Position numbers and translations under genes: made by a program. The notes beneath the pieces were generated by a model. That model ran no database searches and was not told where the DNA came from. It saw only the letters and a program-made list of their open reading frames with translations. A DNA stretch of 64,000 bases from Lachnospiraceae bacterium (lineage in GTDB: Bacteria > Bacillota > Clostridia > Lachnospirales > Lachnospiraceae): positions 1 through 64,000 of the forward strand of contig JAITGA010000037.1 of assembly GCA_031280955.1 (NCBI GenBank), in the 5' to 3' direction. Of this stretch, positions 19,503 to 26,308 are shown piece after piece (the first letter of the stretch is position 1; each line of letters starts with the position of its first letter).

Positions 19503-21242
19503 TTGGAAAAAATAATTCGTCGCTATAGTGTCAAAACCAGACTGCTTGCAGCCTTGCTTTGTGTGTCAATCCTTCCCGCTGCTTTCATTGGTATTTTTGC
19601 ATATCGTACTTACTACGAGTCAATGATTGCCGAACTGACAGAGTCATATATCCAGACTACCAAGCAAATAAACACCTCGCTGACATTGGAACTGGAGTGG
19701 TACAAAAGGATAATCGAAGATATCGCCATCCTCGATGAAATGCGGGGAATGATGGGTGATGAATGGCGCGAGGAATATATTTCCGATATCATTACGCGGC
19801 ACATCAATGACCGTGGCAGTTACTTTCATTCGTTTCGTGTCGCTGATTCCGAGGGACGGGTGCTTTTGGAAAACAATCCCGTGATTCTGGAAAGTGAAGA
19901 AGAATGGCAAATGCTTTTGCGCCTTGCAGAAAGTGCGGGGGGAAGTGATATTTTCTATCATGTCGGTACGGAAGAGACTTATTACTTTGCGATTGGCCGC
20001 CGTGTTTTTTCTTTGCCCGAGGAGGGGGGACATGACGGTTATGTTTTTGCTTTCATATGTGCTACATTTCTCGAACAACACGTAATGAGTGATATCTCGA
20101 TGAATGGCGGCGATGTAATCCTATTGGCAGCCGATGGGACGGTACTTTCCGGGGAATGGGTAGAACCGGGAACGATTTTGCCTGACCGCAGCCATTTCGA
20201 GCAGTTAAGAGCAATAGGAAATGACAGCGGCTCTTTCACCGCCAACTTCGAGGGCATCCTTACCCTAGTTGTCTATTGCCGCAATGACAAATACGATGTT
20301 TACCTAACGGCGGTGATTCCGATGTCGTCCATCCATGAAACAGCTACCCAAGTCAGATGGAGCTTTCTGATGACAGTAGTGGCGGCAGCAGGACTGGCGA
20401 TTATTTTATCACTAGTGATTTATCACAGCGTGGCGACTCCGATTAGGGGTATCGTCACCAAGTGTCAAACAGGGGGAAAAGGGACAAATGACCAAGCTCC
20501 CGATGAAATTGGCTATCTTTCACGAACGATAGACCGCTATACTGCTGATTTGGAGCAACTTACGAAGATGCGTGAGCTTGATGACCGTCGCAAGCGGGAG
20601 TTGGAACTGGAGGCTCTGCAATATCAAATCAACCCTCATTTCCTGTTCAACACCCTCAATTCCCTACGTTGGGTGGCAGAGGCGGGTGAAGACCCAACCG
20701 CCGTGGCAGCAGGAATCAAGTCCCTTTCATCATTACTGCGGAACGTGCTTACCAGTCATGATGATATGCTCACCTTGCGTGAGGAACTGGAACAACTGGC
20801 GCATTACCTAACAATTATGCGAATCCGTCACGCTGATTGCTTTAAGGTCAAGTATGAGGTTGATGATGCTTTGATAGATAACCGTATTCCCCGCTTCATC
20901 GTCCAACCGCTTCTCGAAAATGCGATAATGCATGGCACGGAGGGTGGTATCCGCGAGGTTGAGATTGTGATTTCCTGCGAACTGAGCGAAGCAGGGGTAG
21001 TACTCCAAATAGCTGACAATGGCAGTGGTTTCGATGTCGAGGCATGTCGGGCGGCAGGAAGAAAACGCTTCCGGGGAATAGGACTGTCGAATGTCGATGA
21101 ACGTTTGCGACTTAGCTATGGCGAGGAGCATGGTTTACAAATCACTAGTAGTGAAGCGGGAACGGTTTGCCGGATTCTCATTCCCGCAGTGGGTGATGAG
21201 GAGGAAAAAGAGAGGGTAAATGAAGATGAAGAAAATGAATAA
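19503..21242 (+). CDS. Sensor histidine kinase, YesM/LytS family
   Basis: 579 residues, TTG start with AAAGGAG six bases upstream. Membrane span about 14-33 (LLAALLCVSILPAAFIGIFAYRTYY), a large extracytoplasmic Cache-like domain to about 275, a second span (LMTVVAAAGLAIILSLVIYH), HAMP, then the His_kinase domain with the typical ALQYQINPHFLFNTLNSLRW and the ATPase domain (LLENAIMHGTEGG, DNGSGF, GIGLSNVDERL). Such kinases usually sense carbohydrates or related nutrients and pair with AraC-type response regulators, one of which lies 250 bases downstream after a 15-bp tandem repeat. Confidence 0.92.
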   Translation: MEKIIRRYSVKTRLLAALLCVSILPAAFIGIFAYRTYYESMIAELTESYIQTTKQINTSLTLELEWYKRIIEDIAILDEMRGMMGDEWREEYISDIITRHINDRGSYFHSFRVADSEGRVLLENNPVILESEEEWQMLLRLAESAGGSDIFYHVGTEETYYFAIGRRVFSLPEEGGHDGYVFAFICATFLEQHVMSDISMNGGDVILLAADGTVLSGEWVEPGTILPDRSHFEQLRAIGNDSGSFTANFEGILTLVVYCRNDKYDVYLTAVIPMSSIHETATQVRWSFLMTVVAAAGLAIILSLVIYHSVATPIRGIVTKCQTGGKGTNDQAPDEIGYLSRTIDRYTADLEQLTKMRELDDRRKRELELEALQYQINPHFLFNTLNSLRWVAEAGEDPTAVAAGIKSLSSLLRNVLTSHDDMLTLREELEQLAHYLTIMRIRHADCFKVKYEVDDALIDNRIPRFIVQPLLENAIMHGTEGGIREVEIVISCELSEAGVVLQIADNGSGFDVEACRAAGRKRFRGIGLSNVDERLRLSYGEEHGLQITSSEAGTVCRILIPAVGDEEEKERVNEDEENE

Positions 21243-21253
21243 ATGCTATAATT

Positions 21254-21424
21254 ATGAAAAGAGATAAAGGCAAAAAGATAAAAGACAAGAAGATAAAAGA
21301 CAAGAAGATAAAAGACAAGAAGATAAAAGACAAGAAGATAAAAGACAAGAAGATAAAAGACAAGAAGATAAAAGACAAGAAGATAAAAGACAAGAAGATA
21401 AAGATAAGAAGATTAAAGACATAA
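21254..21424 (+). other. Possible 56-residue Lys-rich repeat peptide, (K-I-K-D-K)n
   Basis: ATG at 21254 opens a frame that stays open through the whole 15-bp repeat and stops at TAA 21422-21424, giving a peptide of repeated KIKDK units. The repeat unit is a multiple of three so copy-number change would not break the frame. There is no Shine-Dalgarno sequence before the ATG and no known family; it may be non-coding. It could be translated by reinitiation, since the kinase stop lies 11 bases upstream. Confidence 0.2.
21275..21400. repeat. 15-bp tandem repeat, about 8.4 copies
   Basis: Unit AAGATAAAAGACAAG repeated almost perfectly, decaying at the 3' side into AAGATAAGAAGATTAAAG. It lies between the kinase and regulator genes of a two-component pair. 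Perfect purine-rich units with no spacers of unique sequence exclude a CRISPR array. Confidence 0.95.
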
Positions 21425-21493
21425 AGATTAAAATCAAAAAGATAAGAGTGTTACAAAAAGTGTAAAATAGACAGCAATATACAGGGGGGACAA

Positions 21494-22273
21494 ATGTATA
21501 ATGTATTATTCGTTGAAGATGAAGCCGTCATGCGGATGGCGTTTCATCGGTTGTTAAACTGGGAGGAAGCGGGGTTTACACTGGCGACTGCCGCCAATGG
21601 CGGTGAAGCGATGAAGTATATCGCCGCCAATCCCGTAGATATTGTAGTGACCGATCTGGTGATGCCGGTAATGGATGGAATCAGTTTGATTTCGGCACTG
21701 CATGAGGAAAATTTCGCCGGGGTGATATATGTCCTCAGCAATTACAATGACTTCGAGCATGTCCGTCAGGCACTTACTAAAGGAGCGGCAGATTATATCT
21801 TGAAGCTTGATATCGACGGCGATGTTTTGCTGAAACACCTGCGCCGTGCCGAGGAAATCCTAAAAGAAAAACAAGCCATGTTTGCCGAGGACAAGGAAGA
21901 AACGAAAGCAGCGGTTACAGAAGCAGAAATTTGTCCATTTGACCCCGAAGCCTATCAGCATTGCCGCAAGGAAATACTCAGCGTCCTTTTCTTTATCCAT
22001 CTTCATTACCGTGAAAAGCTCACCCTTGATGATATCGCTGACAGTGTCAACCTGAATCGCAGCTATATAAGCCGCCTTTTCAAACAAGAGACAGGTCAGG
22101 GCATTTTCACATATCTCAACGGTTTGCGAATGAAAAAAGCCGCCGCTCTGCTTGCCGAAGGCGGTACTTATGTCCGTGAGGTAGCCGCCGCCGTCGGAAT
22201 TGATGACCAGTTTTATTTTACCCGCCTTTTTAAGAAACACTACAATGTAGCCCCGAGCGAGTACCAGGGGTAA
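21494..22273 (+). CDS. AraC-family response regulator (YesN type)
   Basis: 259 residues after a strong ribosome site (GGGGGGA). Receiver domain: VLFVEDEAVMRMAF, Asp in IVVTDLVMPVMDGISLI (about residue 55), LSNYNDFEHVRQALTKGAADYILKLD. C-terminal AraC domain with two helix-turn-helix motifs (about 165-258): LTLDDIADSVNLNRSYISRLFKQETG and VREVAAAVGIDDQFYFTRLFKKHY. Regulators of this type activate sugar-uptake or glycan-use operons in response to the partner kinase. No such operon is adjacent, so targets are unknown. Confidence 0.92.
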   Translation: MYNVLFVEDEAVMRMAFHRLLNWEEAGFTLATAANGGEAMKYIAANPVDIVVTDLVMPVMDGISLISALHEENFAGVIYVLSNYNDFEHVRQALTKGAADYILKLDIDGDVLLKHLRRAEEILKEKQAMFAEDKEETKAAVTEAEICPFDPEAYQHCRKEILSVLFFIHLHYREKLTLDDIADSVNLNRSYISRLFKQETGQGIFTYLNGLRMKKAAALLAEGGTYVREVAAAVGIDDQFYFTRLFKKHYNVAPSEYQG

Positions 22274-22288
22274 GGGGGGATGTCACAG

Positions 22289-23428
22289 CTATTCGACCAA
22301 GTACCGTCCATATGTCCGTGCAGTTTCAATCAGGGCAAAGATGTTTTCATCAGGCGTGTCACGCCCACATTGGTCTCCGGTAGAAAGAATGAAACGCCCG
22401 CCTGCCGCCGCATCGTCGATAGCACGTTTAGAAGCGGCGATGACATTGGCGATACTGCCACGGAGCATGACCTCGGTGGTGTGGAGATTACCCTTGAGGA
22501 CGATTTTATCACCATAAAGACGCTTGAGGGTGGCGAGGTCACAGTTCCCCATTGGCGGTATTTCCAGAGGGTCAATGACAGTCAAATCAGTTTCTTCTGC
22601 CATGATTTTTACCAACTCGGCTTGCGGACCGCATGAATGAACGTGTGAGGGAATACCGTGTTCCTTGCAAAGTCGGGTGATTTCCTTGGCAATCGGCAAT
22701 CCTAACTTGCGAAAAATCGCCAGCGATTGGGTTGTCAGTGTACCTGATGAACCCGTACAGATGAAGTCAGGGCGAATGTCAAGCGACATCAGCTTATGGA
22801 AGCGTTTGACCGAATTAGCCAAAATTTCATCCCGCAAAGCATGAAAAGGAGCAGGGTCATCGTAATAGGCGTAGATATCTTCCTCGTTCTGTAAAAGTTT
22901 CGTCGTCCCGCAAAAAACCCCCACTAGTCCATGTTCACCCAACTCATCTTTGACCAGCCTTAGCAAAGCCTCACCTTGGGGAAACTCCTGCTGCCCGCTG
23001 ACTTCCTCGAAGTGATTGGGAACGTTCCCAAAACCCAGCTTGCAGGCAGGGATATATGATGGCGGGTTGTCACGGTCATAAACAGTCACATTCCTATCCC
23101 AGAAATATTTGCCGGCGGCACGTTCGGCTCTTTGGGTGATGATGCGGTTTTCGTCACGGAAAATAATGTATTCTTTAAGGTCATGGTTGATTTCCCCCAA
23201 TTCTTCAAAAAGAATCGGACAATAACCATCCATTAGCGAATCGAAGCCGAAGTACTTGACGCAGTCGATGTAAGCTCTCCATATCGGCGGGTCATTGTAA
23301 AGATAAAGCTCCCAAAAAGGTTTTCCTGTTAGACGGGCGGGAATCATGTTGGATGTATCGGGGGCAACAGGGACACAGTCCGGTATTTGTCCATTCAGGA
23401 CGGTTTGCAGTCGCTTTCTGGAGGTCAT
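22289..23428 (-). CDS. Uroporphyrinogen-decarboxylase-like protein (putative corrinoid methyltransferase)
   Basis: 379 residues from ATG 23428, preferred because AAAGGAG precedes it; the upstream in-frame ATG has none. The protein has the URO-D/MtaA fold: opening TSRKRLQTVLNGQIPDCVPV, IPSHVHSCGPQAELV and the late FILSTGDQCGRDTPDEN. The H-S-C plus a distal Cys form the H-x-C...C zinc site that methylcobamide:CoM-type methyltransferases use and true HemE lacks. So it more likely moves methyl groups in one-carbon or methylated-compound metabolism. No corrinoid protein gene is nearby. It may be cotranscribed with rtcB upstream (133-base gap). Confidence 0.82.
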   Translation of the reverse strand: MTSRKRLQTVLNGQIPDCVPVAPDTSNMIPARLTGKPFWELYLYNDPPIWRAYIDCVKYFGFDSLMDGYCPILFEELGEINHDLKEYIIFRDENRIITQRAERAAGKYFWDRNVTVYDRDNPPSYIPACKLGFGNVPNHFEEVSGQQEFPQGEALLRLVKDELGEHGLVGVFCGTTKLLQNEEDIYAYYDDPAPFHALRDEILANSVKRFHKLMSLDIRPDFICTGSSGTLTTQSLAIFRKLGLPIAKEITRLCKEHGIPSHVHSCGPQAELVKIMAEETDLTVIDPLEIPPMGNCDLATLKRLYGDKIVLKGNLHTTEVMLRGSIANVIAASKRAIDDAAAGGRFILSTGDQCGRDTPDENIFALIETARTYGRYLVE

Positions 23429-23469
23429 GGGGACTCCTTTCGGTAGCGCAGTTACATTTATCAGCATCG

Positions 23470-23505
23470 GAAGAATGACATGTTTTTTGTCATTCTTCAG
23501 CACTA
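23470..23505. repeat. Stem-loop repeat AAGAATGACATG-TTTTTTGTCATTCTT
   Basis: A hairpin with a ten-base stem followed by CAGCACTAAGAA. The same unit occurs at 52040-52075 next to the palindromic repeat. It lies between rtcB and the URO-D-like gene. Confidence 0.7.
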
Positions 23506-23561
23506 AGAACTTCGTAACGCAGTTTTGCGTTGCAAAACATGCGTGGCAAAGTTCGTGTGCA

Positions 23562-24668
23562 CTATTCAGCAGCTTTGAAATTGTAAAGCGGTTTCACCGT
23601 GCTGATGATATCAACGGTTTCACCAATATTGGCAATGATTTCTGCCATCGGTTTGTAAGCAAACGGTGCTTCGTCAATAGTCTTGCGGCTGATGGAAGTC
23701 GAATAAATACCCTGCATCGACTTCTCATACTCCGTCAGGGTGATTTGCGCCTTGGCAGCAGTACGGCTCATGATACGTCCGGCACCGTGCGGAGCAGAAA
23801 AGTTCCAATCGGGGTTGCCTTTACCAAGACAAATCAAGCTGCCGTCACGCATATTGAGGGGAATTAAAACTCGCTCTCCCTTTTTTGCCGAAATCGCTCC
23901 TTTACGCAAAATCATCATTTCTAAGTCGATATAGTTGTGTACAGTAGAAAACTGTGCAGAAATCCGCAGCTTTACCCGCTTTTCCAGTTCACGGACGATC
24001 GCTTTGCGATTTATATCAGCATAATGCTGGACGATTGCCATATCATGGAGATAATCATCAAACGGTGTACCCTCCAGGTAAGCAAGGGTGCGGTCAATTA
24101 TCTTCCCGCTTCCTTTGACCAGTTCCACGGCTTTTCTCTGGTAATATTCACAAACCTGCTTTCCCAGATTGCGGCTGCCTGAGTGAACAACGAGGAAAAG
24201 CGTGCCGCTTTCGTCAGCACCTAGTTCAATGAAGTGATTGCCACCGCCGAGAGTACCGATTGACAAGCCCGCCCGCCCCAAATCTACATGCTTCGCACAA
24301 CGCAGGGTAGTCAAGTCGATATCATTTGCAAAATGATGACGTTCCTTTCTGACCTTGAAACCGGCAGGAATATGATGATGTATCGACTTGTCGAGCTTTT
24401 CCAACTCTATTCGCTTGTCCAAAAGCTCCACCGTCTCCATCCCGCAACCGATATCGACCCCGACCAGATTCGGCACGACCTTATCGGTAATCGTCATCGT
24501 CGTCCCGATGGTACAACCCATTCCCGCATGTGCATCAGGCATAATCCGGATTTGGCTACCCTTTGTGAACTCTTGATTCAAAAGCTGTTCAATTTGATTG
24601 ATGGTCACTGCCTCAGCGGTGTCGGTGAAGAGCTTGGCAGTACTATAAGTTCCCTGTAATGTAATCAT
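23562..24668 (-). CDS. rtcB: RtcB-family RNA ligase
   Basis: 368 residues. RtcB joins RNA 2',3'-cyclic phosphate or 3'-phosphate ends to 5'-OH using GTP and Mn. Metal and guanylylation motifs are visible: MPDAHAGMGCTIGTT, LVGVDIGCGMETV, GGGNHFIELG, VHSGSRNLGKQV, and the C-terminal SAPHGAGRIMSRT where the His accepts GMP. It is shorter than the 400-480-residue archaeal/E. coli form, as in the bacterial RtcB2 group. No archease or RtcA gene adjoins. GAGG lies about nine bases before the ATG. Likely role is RNA repair. Confidence 0.92.
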   Translation of the reverse strand: MITLQGTYSTAKLFTDTAEAVTINQIEQLLNQEFTKGSQIRIMPDAHAGMGCTIGTTMTITDKVVPNLVGVDIGCGMETVELLDKRIELEKLDKSIHHHIPAGFKVRKERHHFANDIDLTTLRCAKHVDLGRAGLSIGTLGGGNHFIELGADESGTLFLVVHSGSRNLGKQVCEYYQRKAVELVKGSGKIIDRTLAYLEGTPFDDYLHDMAIVQHYADINRKAIVRELEKRVKLRISAQFSTVHNYIDLEMMILRKGAISAKKGERVLIPLNMRDGSLICLGKGNPDWNFSAPHGAGRIMSRTAAKAQITLTEYEKSMQGIYSTSISRKTIDEAPFAYKPMAEIIANIGETVDIISTVKPLYNFKAAE

Positions 24669-24704
24669 GGAATACCTCGTGGGTGGGGGTGAAATGCTAC
24701 GGTT

Positions 24705-24731
24705 TCGTCATTGCAAGGCGGTTTTATATTT
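24705..24731. repeat. Half copy of the CGTCATTGC repeat
   Basis: GTTTCGTCATTGCAAGGCGGTTTTATA without the second arm, in the 63-bp gap between rtcB and the ATPase gene. Confidence 0.6.
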
Positions 24732-26027
24732 CTACAAAAACATTGCCATATAAAGGGGGAAACTGTCGATTCCCTTTGTTCCGCCTATATTTTTGGCAGA
24801 GAGTTTGATACCATAACGAATACCATACCTATTGAAAACCGCCTCCATTGATTTGGATTTGGTGTTGTCTGCGGCTTTAACCTCTACAGCTGTGGCAGTA
24901 TTATTTCTGCGGATGAAAAAGTCTATTTCCAGTTTGTTGTTTTGCTCGAAGTAATACAGCTTCCTACCTGATTTGCCTAAGATGTCAGCGATGATGTTTT
25001 CGTAAATTGCCCCTTTGTATATACCAAGATTGCCGTTAATCACGTCTTCCTGAGAACCGTCTTCAAGCATAGCCATCAGCAAACCTGTGTCACGCATATA
25101 TACTTTGAATACATCACTCTTTGCATTGCCTTCAAGCGGCAGTTCAGGGATTGATATGTTGTGACAGAAATTTATCACTCCGGCATCAAACAACCACATT
25201 AAACTACCGCCGTACTTCCGTGCTGTTCCGCCACGTTCAACAATGCTATATTGAAATTTTTTGTAGTCCTTTGAAAGATGCTTGGGTATAGACAAAAAAC
25301 AAGCTCGTGCTTTCGCTTTTTCTGTTCCTTTTGCATATTTGGCAATATCATCCTCATAATCAGCAAGAATACCACGTTGAATTTTTAGCACATTCATAAA
25401 ATTGTGAGTGTTTACGAACTCCAAAACAGCTCGCGGCATACCGCCAACTACGATGTATTCCTTGAAAAGTTCCATCATGCGTTCATGTATAGCAGATGGA
25501 ACAGGTTTCCTTTTATCGAAGTAATCGTAAATATCTGCAATTGAAGCAGGCATTACACCATTAGCCCAAAGAAATTCCTCAAAACTAAGGGAGTGCATAT
25601 CCAAATGGTCAACATATCCAACAGGATAAGATGGGACTTCATTGTAGTTAATTCCGGGCAAAGAGCCGGACGCAACCACATCAAACCGTCTATCTTGTGT
25701 AAAGAACTTCAAAGCAGCTCGGGCATTCGGACAGTCTTGTATTTCGTCAAGAAAAAGCAATGTTTCTCCGGGAACAAGCTGTGATTTGGGAACACGCAGA
25801 GAAATTTGCTTGATAAGTGTATCAATATCCAAATCCCCGTCAAAAATAGTTTTGTACGCAGGATTTTGGACAAAGTTGATTGTCGTATGATACCGATAAT
25901 TATTGCGAGCAAATACCTCAATAATAAATGTCTTTCCGACTTGCCTTGCGCCTTTTACGATTAGGCATTGTTTATCATGTCGGGATTTCCAGTAGATAAG
26001 GTCATCATATATTTTTCGTTTGAGCAT
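24732..26027 (-). CDS. AAA+ ATPase with DUF4143 (AAA_14 family)
   Basis: 431 residues. Walker A GARQVGKTF (about residue 26), Walker B ETLLFLDEIQDCP (about 92), sensor region DVVASGSLPGINY, then the DUF4143 C-terminal half with YENIIADILGKSGRKLYYFEQNNKLEIDFFI, a PD-(D/E)xK-like nuclease fold remnant ending in ATAVEVKA. These ATPases are very common in Bacteroidota and Clostridia, often as mobile or orphan genes, with no established function. The start follows GAGGTAAAA and has its own promoter. The ATPase probably heads a minus-strand unit with rtcB. Confidence 0.9.
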   Translation of the reverse strand: MLKRKIYDDLIYWKSRHDKQCLIVKGARQVGKTFIIEVFARNNYRYHTTINFVQNPAYKTIFDGDLDIDTLIKQISLRVPKSQLVPGETLLFLDEIQDCPNARAALKFFTQDRRFDVVASGSLPGINYNEVPSYPVGYVDHLDMHSLSFEEFLWANGVMPASIADIYDYFDKRKPVPSAIHERMMELFKEYIVVGGMPRAVLEFVNTHNFMNVLKIQRGILADYEDDIAKYAKGTEKAKARACFLSIPKHLSKDYKKFQYSIVERGGTARKYGGSLMWLFDAGVINFCHNISIPELPLEGNAKSDVFKVYMRDTGLLMAMLEDGSQEDVINGNLGIYKGAIYENIIADILGKSGRKLYYFEQNNKLEIDFFIRRNNTATAVEVKAADNTKSKSMEAVFNRYGIRYGIKLSAKNIGGTKGIDSFPLYMAMFL

Positions 26028-26054
26028 TTTTACCTCGATTCCGTTTCTGCGTTC

Positions 26055-26083
26055 ATTATACTACCTATTTCAAGGCTTGACAA
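26055..26083 (-). promoter_or_regulatory. Promoter of the DUF4143 ATPase gene
   Basis: On the minus strand TTGTCA (26083-26078), 17-bp spacer, TATAAT (26060-26055), some 28 bases ahead of the ATG. The 33-bp repeats begin immediately upstream of its -35 box. Confidence 0.65.
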
Positions 26084-26091
26084 CACCTAAT

Positions 26092-26190
26092 GCAGATTTT
26101 CCCCACGAATAATACACCCCACTTGCAGATTTTCCCCACGAATAACACTCCCCACTTGCAGATTTTCCCCACGAATAATACCGTATTGCC
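26092..26190. repeat. 33-bp direct repeat, three copies, in a divergent promoter region
   Basis: Copies start at 26092, 26125 and 26158, each with GCAGATTTTCCCCACGAATAA followed by about 12 less conserved bases; the third decays. They lie between the divergent ATPase and cellobiose phosphorylase promoters. The 33-bp period is three DNA helical turns. Copies are contiguous with no unique spacers, so this is not CRISPR. Confidence 0.9.
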
Positions 26191-26240
26191 ATGTTTTATT
26201 TGGGGATTGCTTCGCTCATATTCCGCCACCCTTTTTCCCC

Positions 26241-26269
26241 TTGTCCGCACCCTGATTACATGATACTAT
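26241..26269 (+). promoter_or_regulatory. Promoter of the GH94-GH9 operon
   Basis: TTGTCC (26241-26246), 17-bp spacer, TACTAT (26264-26269), 40 bases before the GH94 start. Confidence 0.55.
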
Positions 26270-26308
26270 TACTATACTATATGTTACGCACCAGAAAGGG
26301 GAAGACAC

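Noticed and set aside
21275..21400. CRISPR-like array
   Set aside because: Units are only 15 bp, contiguous and have no unique spacers; it is a simple tandem repeat.
21178..21437. Minus-strand SFIFL/SSCLL repeat proteins
   Set aside because: They are the antisense translation of the purine-rich repeat; hydrophobic by chance with no start signals.
26065..26250. Minus-strand repeat peptide gene (FVGKICKWG repeats)
   Set aside because: The frame exists only because the 33-bp DNA repeat is a multiple of three; no ribosome site, and it overlaps the promoter of the ATPase.
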